Assembly: GCF_946902905.1 (NCBI RefSeq)
Contig: NZ_OX336385.1
Coordinates: 1,298,501-1,362,500, forward strand
Direction of reading: 5' to 3'
Source: Streptococcus sp. Marseille-Q6470
Lineage (GTDB): Bacteria; Bacillota; Bacilli; Lactobacillales; Streptococcaceae
DNA length: 64,000 nucleotides
In this document: positions 49,114 to 56,430 of the stretch, piece after piece
Layout of the letters: every line of letters begins with the position of its first letter
Numbering within the stretch: the stretch's first letter is position 1
Notes under the pieces: model-generated
What the model was told of the DNA's origin: nothing
The model's database searches: none
The model's input: only the letters and a program-made list of their open reading frames with translations
Made by a program: the position numbers and the translations under genes

Positions 49114-49686
49114 ATGAAGAAGATAGTTATCGGTACAGTTGCCCTTCTATTTTTACTAGCTGGCTGTGGACAAAAAAAAGAGTCTGCGGAACCTTCTAAA
49201 GACACAACGACAGAAGCTCTTCAATCAACTCTACCTGTTTTAGAGAATGCCAATAACAATACAGTTGTAACCAAGACTCTTGTTCTACCTGTTGACGAAA
49301 ATGGGGTTCAACAAACCCAGACCATTACCTATAAGGGCAAACAGTTCTTGACCTTAACGATTCAGCAAAAACGACAAGTTTCAGAAGACCTCAAGAACTT
49401 TATTGCAGAGCATGGATTAGGGGAAGCAAAAAAGGCCTTGAAAGAAGGTGAAGACAAGGATGAATCAGTCCAAGAAGCACGTAAAATTCCTGGATTTAGC
49501 CTTGAAACCAATCTTTTAAGTGAGACCGAGATTGAAACAAAAACAAGTTATGATTTTCAAGTTCTAGACGTTAAAAAGGCAAGCGAAAGCGAATATTTAA
49601 AAAATGTAGGTTTAGAAAATCTACTAAAAAACGAACCAGAAGAATATATTGAAAATAGAGTAGCAAGTGGCGCGACTGTCCAGTAA
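49114..49686 (+). CDS. DUF1307/YehR-like lipoprotein
   Basis: This 190-residue protein has a lipoprotein signal peptide (LLAGC, Cys18), a Ser/Thr/Glu-rich spacer, and a domain of about 130 residues resembling DUF1307 (TKTLVLPVDENGVQQTQTITYKG, ARKIPGFSLETNLLSETEIETK). It is anchored on the outer face of the membrane. The function is unknown. It sits alone between spx and ireB. Confidence 0.8.
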   Translation: MKKIVIGTVALLFLLAGCGQKKESAEPSKDTTTEALQSTLPVLENANNNTVVTKTLVLPVDENGVQQTQTITYKGKQFLTLTIQQKRQVSEDLKNFIAEHGLGEAKKALKEGEDKDESVQEARKIPGFSLETNLLSETEIETKTSYDFQVLDVKKASESEYLKNVGLENLLKNEPEEYIENRVASGATVQ

Positions 49687-49724
49687 GGACGTTACAGAAA
49701 AACAACAAATTCAGAATGTGTTAT

Positions 49725-49753
49725 TTGTAGAAAGGTTGTGAATGTGCTATAAT
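49725..49753 (+). promoter_or_regulatory. Promoter of ireB-ruvX-DUF1292
   Basis: TTGTAG (49725), 17 bases, then TATAAT (49748) with a TGC extension, 30 bases before the ireB ATG. Confidence 0.8.
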
Positions 49754-49783
49754 AGTACTATTCTAAGGAAAGAGGGTGTTAGA

Positions 49784-50050
49784 ATGGGATTTACTGAAGA
49801 AACCGTACGTTTTAAATTGGACGATTCCAATAAAAAAGAGATCAGTGAAACATTGACAGAAGTCTATGCTTCATTGAACGAGAAGGGGTATAACCCTATT
49901 AATCAAATTGTGGGCTATGTTCTCAGTGGAGACCCAGCTTACGTTCCTCGTTACAATAACGCAAGAAATCAAATCCGTAAATACGAACGCGATGAGATTG
50001 TTGAAGAATTGGTCCGCTACTACCTTAAGGGACAAGGAGTCGATCTATAA
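49784..50050 (+). CDS. ireB: IreB family regulatory phosphoprotein
   Basis: This is an 88-residue UPF0297 protein. In Enterococcus its homologue IreB is a phosphorylated target of the Ser/Thr kinase IreK and affects cell-wall stress tolerance. It has the family sequence [19 protein letters not shown] and [19 protein letters not shown]. The frame opens 14 codons upstream, but that would place the start before the promoter's start site. AAAGAGGGTGTTAGA precedes the ATG at 49784. It leads the ireB-ruvX-DUF1292 operon. Confidence 0.93.
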   Translation: MGFTEETVRFKLDDSNKKEISETLTEVYASLNEKGYNPINQIVGYVLSGDPAYVPRYNNARNQIRKYERDEIVEELVRYYLKGQGVDL

Positions 50051-50053
50051 CCA

Positions 50054-50473
50054 ATGAGAATTATGGGGTTGGACGTTGGTTCCAAAACAGTAGGAGTAGC
50101 GATTAGCGATCCGTTAGGGTTTACAGCACAAGGACTCGAAATCATCCAAATCAATGAAGACCAGGGAGAGTTCGGTTTTGAACGACTCAAGGAATTGGTT
50201 GATAGCTATAAGGTGGAGCGCTTTGTTGTTGGTTTGCCTAAAAATATGAACAATACCAGTGGACCGCGGGTTGAAGCGAGTCAAGCATATGGGGCAAAAC
50301 TGGAAGAACTCTTTGGTTTGCCAGTGGAGTACCAGGATGAACGCCTAACTACGGTTGCTGCAGAGCGCATGTTGATTGAGCAAGCAGACGTTAGTCGTAA
50401 TAAGCGTAAAAAAGTTATTGATAAATTAGCGGCTCAATTGATTTTGCAAAATTATTTAGATAGAAAATTTTAA
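50054..50473 (+). CDS. ruvX: RuvX/YqgF family Holliday junction resolvase-like protein
   Basis: This 139-residue protein has an RNase H-like fold: [20 protein letters not shown] (first catalytic Asp), [16 protein letters not shown], and [13 protein letters not shown] (second acidic cluster). YqgF family members are implicated in 16S rRNA 5'-end processing and junction resolution. It follows ireB by three bases and is followed by the DUF1292 gene, a gene order conserved in Firmicutes. Confidence 0.94.
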   Translation: MRIMGLDVGSKTVGVAISDPLGFTAQGLEIIQINEDQGEFGFERLKELVDSYKVERFVVGLPKNMNNTSGPRVEASQAYGAKLEELFGLPVEYQDERLTTVAAERMLIEQADVSRNKRKKVIDKLAAQLILQNYLDRKF

Positions 50474-50488
50474 GAAAGAGGAGAAACT

Positions 50489-50794
50489 ATGTCACACGAT
50501 CACAACCACGATCACGAAGAACGTGAACTTATTACACTTGTAGATGAGCAAGGAAACGAAACTTTATTTGAAATCCTTTTGACTATTGACGGAAAAGAAG
50601 AATTTGGTAAAAACTATGTTCTTCTTGTACCAGTTAACGCAGAAGAAGATGAAAACGGCGAAGTTGAAATTCAAGCTTACTCATTCACTGAAAATGAAGA
50701 CGGAACAGAAGGTGAATTGCAACCAATCCCTGAAGATTCAGACGATGAATGGAACATGATTGAAGAAGTCTTCAACAGCTTTATGGAGGAGTAA
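50489..50794 (+). CDS. DUF1292 family protein (UPF0473)
   Basis: This 101-residue, very acidic protein has a histidine-rich start ([12 protein letters not shown]) that may bind metal and the DUF1292 core [19 protein letters not shown]...YVLLVPV. The function is unknown. Its fixed position after ireB and ruvX suggests a linked role. AAAGAGGAGAAACT precedes the ATG. The stop codon is the first part of the hairpin array described next. Confidence 0.92.
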   Translation: MSHDHNHDHEERELITLVDEQGNETLFEILLTIDGKEEFGKNYVLLVPVNAEEDENGEVEIQAYSFTENEDGTEGELQPIPEDSDDEWNMIEEVFNSFMEE

Positions 50795-50992
50795 AAACGT
50801 TCGGGGAACGTTTTTAGCCCAACTCCTAGAAACTAGAAAGAGTTGGAACATCCGGTGGATGTTTTTAGCCCTGCGCTAGAAAATAGAAACGCAGGCAGTC
50901 TGGGAGACTGTATCACCCCAACTCCCAGAAACTGGAAAGAGTTGGAACATCCGGAGGACGTTTTTAGCCTGACGCTAAAAATAAAATTTAGC
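50793..50992 (+). repeat. Tandem array of alternating hairpins (period about 50 bases)
   Basis: Four units, each a short hairpin B with a GGN loop followed by a longer hairpin A with AAA loops, fill the gap between the DUF1292 gene and folC. B arms start at 50793, 50847, 50896 and 50946. A arms start at 50819, 50870, 50918 and 50974. B1, B2 and B4 are followed by TTTTTAGCC. A1 is CCAACTC-CTAG-AAA-CTAG-AAA-GAGTTGG. A2 uses CCTGCG/CGCAGG. A3 keeps CCAACTC/GAGTTGG but changes the inner CTAG/CTAG pair to CCAG/CTGG. These paired changes keep the stems. I do not recognise it as a known RNA or as BOX/RUP. Confidence 0.8.
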
Positions 50993-51012
50993 TAGTATCT
51001 AGCAAAATGAGT

Positions 51013-51040
51013 AAAAAGCGAAGAGAATCTTCGCTTTTTT
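51013..51040 (+). terminator. Terminator after the hairpin array
   Basis: AAAAAGCGAAGA and TCTTCGCTTTTT form a perfect 12-base-pair stem around GAA. It ends 15 bases before the folC ATG, so folC depends on readthrough or an unseen promoter. Confidence 0.9.
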
Positions 51041-51055
51041 GTTAAGGAGATAAGC

Positions 51056-52306
51056 ATGATTGAAGTAGAAAAATGGCTTCATAGTCGGATTGGCTTGAAT
51101 TTTAGATCAGGCTTGGGACGGATGCAAAGAGCAGTAGATTTACTGGAGAATCCTGAGCAAACCTATCCGATTATCCATGTAACGGGTACTAATGGGAAGG
51201 GGTCAACCATTGCCTTTATGAGGGAACTCTTTGTTTCTCATGGCAAGAAGGTTGGGACCTTTACTTCGCCACACATTGTTAGCATCCATGATCGTATTTG
51301 TATCAATGGAGAGCCCATATCGGACGTAGATTTTATTCGTTTAGCAGAACAAGTCAAAGCAATGGAGCAGAGACTTCTAGAAACCCATGATCAGCTATCT
51401 TTTTTTGAGTTGCTGACCTTAATTGCTCTACTCTATTTTAAAGAGCAAGGGGTGGATTTAGTCTTACTTGAAGTAGGGATTGGTGGACTTCTTGATACCA
51501 CTAATGTGGTGACTGGGGAGATTGCAGTCATCACATCAATCGGCCTCGATCATCAGGAGACCTTAGGTAATAGCTTGGCAGAAATTGCTGAACAGAAAGC
51601 AGGAATTTTTAAGTCAGGTAAGTCGGCTGTTATTGTAAATCTAGCTCCTGAAGCACAGATGGTTTGTCAAAAGGTTGCAGAAGATTTGAGAGTGACTCTC
51701 TACCAAGCTGATCAAGATTTTTCTTTCAAGAATGGATGTTTCTCTTCCTCTCTAGCGGACTTGAACCAACTAAAACTGGGATTGGAAGGAGCCTATCAGG
51801 AGGAAAATGCAGCTCTTGCCTTGCAGGCTTTTCTATTGTTTATGGCACAAAGAGATGAGAATGTTGACCAAGAAGCGATTCGAACTGCTTTGCGAACTAC
51901 CAGATGGGCTGGGCGTCTTGAAGCAATCACTGACCACATCTATTTGGATGGCGCTCATAACTTACCAGCTCTGGAGCGTTTGGTTGAGTTTATTCAAGAA
52001 AAAATCCAGCAAGGTTATCAAGCTCAAATTCTTTTTGGTGCCCTGAAGAGAAAAGATTATGGCGGTATGTTGACATCCTTAACTGAGCATTTGCCTGATG
52101 CAACTCTCTATGTTACGACTTTTGATTACCAAGGTTCCTTGGAGGAGCAAGACTTGGGAGGTTATACAAGCATTGCTTCTTATCGAGATTTTATAGATCA
52201 CTTTGAAGCTTCTGCAGGAGAGCAAGACTTGCTATTTGTGACAGGTTCTCTCTATTTTATATCTGAGGTTCGTGCCTATCTTATGAATCCAAAGTCATTT
52301 GATTGA
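51056..52306 (+). CDS. folC: Dihydrofolate/folylpolyglutamate synthase
   Basis: This 416-residue Mur-ligase-like enzyme adds glutamate to dihydropteroate or folates. The P-loop is HVTGTNGKGSTIAF. Other conserved parts are FTSPHIVSIHDRICING, EVGIGGLLDTTNV, SIGLDHQETLGNSLAEIA and DGAHNLPALERL. GTTAAGGAGATAAGC precedes the ATG. It follows a strong terminator closely, and no good -10 was found in the array upstream. Whether it is bifunctional cannot be read from the sequence. Confidence 0.95.
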   Translation: MIEVEKWLHSRIGLNFRSGLGRMQRAVDLLENPEQTYPIIHVTGTNGKGSTIAFMRELFVSHGKKVGTFTSPHIVSIHDRICINGEPISDVDFIRLAEQVKAMEQRLLETHDQLSFFELLTLIALLYFKEQGVDLVLLEVGIGGLLDTTNVVTGEIAVITSIGLDHQETLGNSLAEIAEQKAGIFKSGKSAVIVNLAPEAQMVCQKVAEDLRVTLYQADQDFSFKNGCFSSSLADLNQLKLGLEGAYQEENAALALQAFLLFMAQRDENVDQEAIRTALRTTRWAGRLEAITDHIYLDGAHNLPALERLVEFIQEKIQQGYQAQILFGALKRKDYGGMLTSLTEHLPDATLYVTTFDYQGSLEEQDLGGYTSIASYRDFIDHFEASAGEQDLLFVTGSLYFISEVRAYLMNPKSFD

Positions 52307-52331
52307 CTCTCCTATCTTTAATTGTTATAGT
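52303..52331 (+). promoter_or_regulatory. Promoter and leader hairpin of the downstream lipoprotein gene
   Basis: TTGACT (52303), 17 bases, then TATAGT (52326) with a TGT extension. The -35 overlaps the folC stop. The transcript would start with a hairpin, GTGGCT (52341) pairing with AGCCAC (52369), before the ribosome binding site AAAGGAGG. Confidence 0.8.
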
Positions 52332-52392
52332 AGAGGTGTGGTGGCTCAGCAGGGTTATTCTGATTTTAAGCCACTAAAAGAAAGGAGGCATT

Positions 52393-52818
52393 ATGTCACT
52401 AAAAAAATTCACACTTTCTCTTGCTTCTTTGGCAAGTCTTAGTCTCTTAGTTGCATGTTCACCAAAAGATCAAGCAACTCTTTCAACTCAAGCAAGTACT
52501 AGTACGGAAGTAACGACTGCTCAGTCAGCAGAAACGACTGTTTCTAGTTCGACTATTAGATCAGTAACCAACATTGATGGCACCTATAAAGGACAAGATG
52601 ATGGAGATAGCATTACTCTCGTTGTTACTGGTAATACTGGAACATGGACGGAAGTAGAACCTGATGGTGATCAGGAAATTAAGAAGGTAACTTTTGAACC
52701 AGACAGTCAGAAAGTCATCATCGGAGATGACGTCAAGATTTATGTAGCTGAGGAGAATCAAATAATCATCGATGACATGGACCGTGAGGTTTCTGATCGT
52801 ATTGTTTTAAAAAAATAG
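52393..52818 (+). CDS. Small lipoprotein of unknown function
   Basis: This 141-residue protein has a lipoprotein signal (SLLVAC, Cys22), a Ser/Thr-rich spacer (about 23-60) and a compact beta-rich domain (TYKGQDDGDSITLVVTGNTG to the end). Similar short lipoproteins follow folC in Mitis-group streptococci. No function is known to me. AAAGGAGGCATT precedes the ATG. It has its own promoter and terminator. Confidence 0.85.
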   Translation: MSLKKFTLSLASLASLSLLVACSPKDQATLSTQASTSTEVTTAQSAETTVSSSTIRSVTNIDGTYKGQDDGDSITLVVTGNTGTWTEVEPDGDQEIKKVTFEPDSQKVIIGDDVKIYVAEENQIIIDDMDREVSDRIVLKK

Positions 52819-52827
52819 ATATTTTTA

Positions 52828-52867
52828 AGGATTTGGATCTGGATAAAACAGATACAAATCTTTTTTA
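52828..52867 (+). terminator. Terminator of the lipoprotein gene
   Basis: GATTTG-G-ATCTG pairs with CAGAT-A-CAAATC around GATAAAA, followed by six T. Confidence 0.88.
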
Positions 52868-52882
52868 ATTATTTTTTGTATG

Positions 52883-52932
52883 AAAAAAGTTCCATACTTT
52901 AAGGGTCATTATTTTACCCAAAGTATAGAACT
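52883..52932 (-). terminator. Terminator of the HAD hydrolase gene
   Basis: Plus-strand GTTC, ATACTTT and GGGT (52889-52906) pair with ACCC, AAAGTAT and GAAC (52916-52931). Read leftward the stem is followed by six T. Confidence 0.88.
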
Positions 52933-52952
52933 GATGAATTATAAGTTATACG

Positions 52953-53765
52953 TTAGAGGAATCGCTCTTGTAAAAAGTGAGCAACTCCATCTTCTTCATT
53001 AGTCAATGGTAATTGCTCGTCTGCGAAAGAAAGTAGAGCGGGATTAGCATTTTTCATGGCATATCCTCTACCTGCAAAGGAGAGCATTTCTTGGTCATTG
53101 TGTTCGTCACCAAAGGCAATCAGGTTCTGTCTGTCTATATTCATGACATTTAGAAGGTATTCAAGAGCAAATGCCTTGTGAACACCTTTTGGTGTACACT
53201 CGAGGATGTTCAAAGGGCCACCCCAAGTATTGATATTAAGCTGATGCTTGTAAAAGCTGGTCATCTCTTCAGCCAGTGCATATTTATCGTCTGCCCTAGT
53301 TTGTAATAAAATACAGTTTGGCCCCTTAGTCACTAAGTCAGACTTGAATTGATTTTCAGGGCGAAAGTTTTCAACACCAAACAATTTAGGATCGGCAATT
53401 TCTTTGTCCGGGGCTGTAATGTAAAACTTTTTACGGTATTCACCTGCGATAAAGTCTGCCTCGATGTCCTCTTTTCGTTTTACGATATCCAAGAGGTATT
53501 TTTTGTCCACAGTAAGGCATTTTTCATGTTTCCAAGCCTTACCAGGTAGGTGAGTGAGTGAACCGTTGAAGTTGATCATAGGAGTCTCAAGTTCAAGTTG
53601 GTCATAAAAATCTTTGGCCATACGATATGGGCGACCGGTTGCGATAACCACATGGTGGCCTTCCTTAGAAATTTTTTTAATGGTTTCTTTTGTAAAGTCA
53701 GAGAGTTTGCTTTCTCCATTAAGTAAAGTACCGTCTAAGTCAACGGCAATCATTTTTTTAGTCAT
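52953..53765 (-). CDS. Cof-type HAD-IIB phosphatase
   Basis: This 270-residue protein has the HAD motifs AVDLDGTLLNGES (nucleophile Asp), VIATGRPYRMAKDF (motif 2), the Lys of PKGVHKAFALEYLL and GDEHNDQEMLSFAG (motif 4), with a C2B cap domain between. Cof-type enzymes dephosphorylate sugar phosphates, flavin nucleotides or pyridoxal phosphate. The substrate is not predictable. CGGGAGGATTTT precedes the ATG. It is a single gene divergent from the purine permease. Confidence 0.9.
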   Translation of the reverse strand: MTKKMIAVDLDGTLLNGESKLSDFTKETIKKISKEGHHVVIATGRPYRMAKDFYDQLELETPMINFNGSLTHLPGKAWKHEKCLTVDKKYLLDIVKRKEDIEADFIAGEYRKKFYITAPDKEIADPKLFGVENFRPENQFKSDLVTKGPNCILLQTRADDKYALAEEMTSFYKHQLNINTWGGPLNILECTPKGVHKAFALEYLLNVMNIDRQNLIAFGDEHNDQEMLSFAGRGYAMKNANPALLSFADEQLPLTNEEDGVAHFLQERFL

Positions 53766-53877
53766 AAAATCCTCCCGAATCTAGTTTCAGATAAGATGTT
53801 TCCTATTATATCAAAAAGCTGAAAGAAAAGCTGACTATAAGTAAAAACAAAAAGAATAATATCTGATAAGATTTTTA

Positions 53878-53944
53878 TAATTCGGTAAAAATACCTTGAA
53901 AAGATGAATGATTGGTGTTATAATAGTCATATTGTTCGTAAAAT
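53878..53944. promoter_or_regulatory. Two PurBox-like sites flanking the permease promoter
   Basis: On the minus strand, ATTTTTACCGAAT (53890-53878) and ATTTTACGAACAA (53944-53932) each resemble the streptococcal/lactococcal PurBox (AWWWCCGAACWWT) with one main mismatch. One is upstream of the -35 and the other spans the start point. They may bind PurR, which would fit a purine permease. No purine riboswitch is seen. Confidence 0.45.
53896..53924 (+). promoter_or_regulatory. Promoter of the purine permease gene
   Basis: TTGAAA (53896), 17 bases, then TATAAT (53919) with a TGT extension. Confidence 0.82.
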
Positions 53945-53961
53945 GACAAAGGAGATTAAAA

Positions 53962-55383
53962 ATGGACAAACTATTTAAACTAAAAGAGCACGGGACAGAT
54001 GTCCGTACAGAGGTTCTTGCTGGTTTAACAACTTTCTTTGCAATGAGTTATATTCTCTTTGTAAACCCTCAAATGCTTTCACAAACAGGAATGCCTGTTC
54101 AGGGTGTATTCTTAGCAACAATCATCGGTTCTGTTGTGGGAACTTTGATGATGGCCTTCTATGCTAACTTGCCATATGCTCAAGCCCCAGGTATGGGACT
54201 TAACGCCTTCTTTACCTTTACAGTCGTATTTGGGATGGGTTATACTTGGAAAGAAGCTCTTGGGATGGTCTTCATCTGTGGAGTTATTTCACTGATTATT
54301 ACATTGACCAATGTTCGTAAAATGATCATTGAGTCTATTCCTACAACACTTCGTTCAGCAATTTCAGCTGGTATTGGTGTTTTCCTTGCTTATGTTGGTA
54401 TCAAGAATGCTGGCCTTTTGAAATTCTCAATTGACCCCGGTACTTATACTGTAGCAGGTGAAGGAGCAGATAAGGCTCAAGCGGCTCTTACTGCAAACTC
54501 AGCAGCTGTTCCAGGTTTGGTAGATTTCAATACTCCAGCTGTATTAGTAGCTCTTGCAGGTCTTGCTATTACGATCTTCTTTGTTGTTAAAGGTATCAAA
54601 GGTGGGATCATCCTTTCTATCTTAACAACGACAGTCCTTGCTATTGCGGTTGGTCTTGTTAATTTGTCAGGAATCGATTTTGCTAGCAACAATCTTTCAG
54701 CAGCAGTTAACGACCTAGGAACTTTGTTTGGTGCTGCTCTTGGATCAGAAGGTTTAGGATCTTTGATTTCAAACACGTCTCGCTTACCAGAAACCTTGAT
54801 GGCCATTCTTGCCTTCTCATTGACAGATATTTTTGATACTATTGGTACTCTTATCGGTACAGGTGAAAAAGTTGGTATCATCGCTACAAGTGGTGAAAAC
54901 AATGAATCAGCTAAATTAGATAAAGCTCTTTACTCTGACTTGGTGGCGACATCAGTTGGTGCCATTGCAGGTACTTCAAACGTTACAACTTATATTGAGT
55001 CAGCAGCAGGGATCGGTGCTGGTGGACGTACTGGATTGACAGCCTTAGTTGTTGCTATCTGTTTTGCCCTATCAAGCTTCTTTAGCCCACTTCTAGCGAT
55101 TGTTCCTTCAGCTGCGACAGCACCAATTTTGATTATTGTCGGAATTATGATGCTCTCTAACTTGAAAAATATCCCTTGGGACGATATGTCAGAAGCAGTT
55201 CCAGCCTTCTTCACCTCTATCTTTATGGGATTCAGCTACTCAATCACACAAGGGATTGCCGTTGGTTTCTTGACTTATACTTTGACAAAGATTGTTAAAG
55301 GTCAAATCAAAGAAGTGCATGTCATGATTTGGATTTTGGATGCTTTGTTCATCTTGAACTACATTAGCATGGCTCTTAACTAA
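53962..55383 (+). CDS. NCS2 family nucleobase permease (hypoxanthine/guanine type)
   Basis: This 473-residue protein has about twelve to fourteen membrane segments of the AzgA/PbuG-like branch of NCS2. Conserved motifs are GMGLNAFFTFTVV, FSLTDIFDTIGTLIG and the Thr/Ser-rich GTSNVTTYIESAAGIGAGGRTGLTA, which holds the substrate-binding residues. It imports purine bases with protons. AAAGGAGATTAAAA precedes the ATG. Hypoxanthine/guanine is more likely than adenine, but not certain. Confidence 0.88.
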   Translation: MDKLFKLKEHGTDVRTEVLAGLTTFFAMSYILFVNPQMLSQTGMPVQGVFLATIIGSVVGTLMMAFYANLPYAQAPGMGLNAFFTFTVVFGMGYTWKEALGMVFICGVISLIITLTNVRKMIIESIPTTLRSAISAGIGVFLAYVGIKNAGLLKFSIDPGTYTVAGEGADKAQAALTANSAAVPGLVDFNTPAVLVALAGLAITIFFVVKGIKGGIILSILTTTVLAIAVGLVNLSGIDFASNNLSAAVNDLGTLFGAALGSEGLGSLISNTSRLPETLMAILAFSLTDIFDTIGTLIGTGEKVGIIATSGENNESAKLDKALYSDLVATSVGAIAGTSNVTTYIESAAGIGAGGRTGLTALVVAICFALSSFFSPLLAIVPSAATAPILIIVGIMMLSNLKNIPWDDMSEAVPAFFTSIFMGFSYSITQGIAVGFLTYTLTKIVKGQIKEVHVMIWILDALFILNYISMALN

Positions 55384-55394
55384 TGATTAAACCT

Positions 55395-55425
55395 AAAAAA
55401 AGATGGAGGGAACTCCTCTTTTTTT
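55395..55425 (+). terminator. Terminator of the purine permease gene
   Basis: AAAAAAAGA-T-GGAG pairs with CTCCTCTTTTTTT around GGAA, with one bulged base. Confidence 0.85.
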
Positions 55426-55456
55426 ATTAGTGGAGATATCACAAAAGAAAACTTTT

Positions 55457-55465
55457 TGGTATAAT
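55457..55465 (+). promoter_or_regulatory. Extended -10 of tsaE, spaced for a leaderless mRNA
   Basis: TGG followed by TATAAT (55460-55465). Only six bases (AGTAGC) separate it from the tsaE ATG, which puts transcription start at the A of the start codon. Confidence 0.75.
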
Positions 55466-55471
55466 AGTAGC

Positions 55472-55915
55472 ATGCACACAAAAAATGAAGATGAACTCAT
55501 TGCTCTTGGACAAGAGCTCGGCTCTCTGCTAGAGAAAAATGATGTATTGATTTTGACTGGTGAATTAGGTGCTGGAAAAACCACATTAACAAAAGGTCTA
55601 GCTAAAGGACTAGGGATTCATCAAATGATCAAAAGTCCTACTTATACCATTGTTCGAGAATATGAAGGACGCCTACCCTTATATCACTTGGATGTTTACC
55701 GCATCGAAGGAGATGCAGATTCAATCGACCTTGATGAATTTCTTTTTGGTTCAGGTGTGACGGTTATTGAGTGGGGACACCTATTAGGTGAGGCTCTTCC
55801 AGCCGACTATCTGGAATTAGAAATTCTTAAAGATGGTGAGGGCCGTGAAGTTGTCTTTCATGCTCATGGTCAACGAGCGACAGAACTTTTGAAAGGATTG
55901 ACGGATGGAGTATGA
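55472..55915 (+). CDS. tsaE: tRNA threonylcarbamoyladenosine biosynthesis ATPase TsaE
   Basis: This 147-residue P-loop protein works with TsaB and TsaD to make t6A37 in tRNAs that read ANN codons. It has Walker A LTGELGAGKTTLTKGL, SPTYTIVREYEG and HLDVYRIEGDADSIDLDEFLFG...VIEWG. The longer open frame (from 55403) crosses the previous terminator and the promoter, so the ATG at 55472 is chosen. It has no ribosome binding site and appears leaderless. It leads tsaE-GNAT-lytR. Confidence 0.93.
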   Translation: MHTKNEDELIALGQELGSLLEKNDVLILTGELGAGKTTLTKGLAKGLGIHQMIKSPTYTIVREYEGRLPLYHLDVYRIEGDADSIDLDEFLFGSGVTVIEWGHLLGEALPADYLELEILKDGEGREVVFHAHGQRATELLKGLTDGV

Positions 55916-56426
55916 TCTTTTAATCCGTGAAGCGGAAGCCCAGGATGCTTCAGCGGTCATTGCTCTCTTAGATCAAATTGGTCAAGAGTCCAGTTTTACC
56001 AGTCTGGATGAAAATGGAATTGCAATGAGTGAATCCGAAATGCAGCGTTTTATTGATAAGCAGGCCCAGTCGGATAATCAGATTACTTTACTAGCTTATT
56101 TGAATGAAGAATTGGCAGGAGTGATCAATATAACGGCTGATCAACGTCCGCGAGTTCGGCATATTGGGGATATCTTTTTGGGTATCAAAAAAGCCTATTG
56201 GGGAAATGGTCTCGGTAGTATCTTGATGGAAGAAGCTATTGAGTGGGCCCAATCTAGCGGAAGTATTCGACGTTTACAATTGACAGTTCAAAAACGAAAT
56301 CTGGCAGCTGTTCATCTATATAAAAAGCTGGGCTTCATCATTGAAGGCCAGCAGGAACGAGGCGCTTGTATAGAAGGAGGAGAGTTTCTTGATGTTTACC
56401 TGATGGGTCGACTGATAGACAAATAA
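55905..56426 (+). CDS. GNAT family N-acetyltransferase
   Basis: This 173-residue acetyltransferase has the acetyl-CoA-binding motif A (FLGIKKAYWGNGLGSILMEEAIEWA) and motif B (LQLTVQKRNLAAVHLYKKLGFIIEGQQERGA). This sub-branch resembles RimJ/SpeG-like enzymes, but the substrate is unknown. It starts 11 bases before tsaE ends, so the two are translated together. This gene order (tsaE, GNAT, lytR) is known in pneumococci. Confidence 0.88.
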   Translation: MEYDLLIREAEAQDASAVIALLDQIGQESSFTSLDENGIAMSESEMQRFIDKQAQSDNQITLLAYLNEELAGVINITADQRPRVRHIGDIFLGIKKAYWGNGLGSILMEEAIEWAQSSGSIRRLQLTVQKRNLAAVHLYKKLGFIIEGQQERGACIEGGEFLDVYLMGRLIDK

Positions 56427-56430
56427 ATAT

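Noticed and set aside
49742..49783. An upstream in-frame ATG for ireB
   Set aside because: It overlaps the -10 (TATAAT at 49748), so it would not be on the transcript.
53766..53961. A purine riboswitch before the nucleobase permease
   Set aside because: The promoter is only about 40 bases before the ATG, leaving no room for the aptamer.
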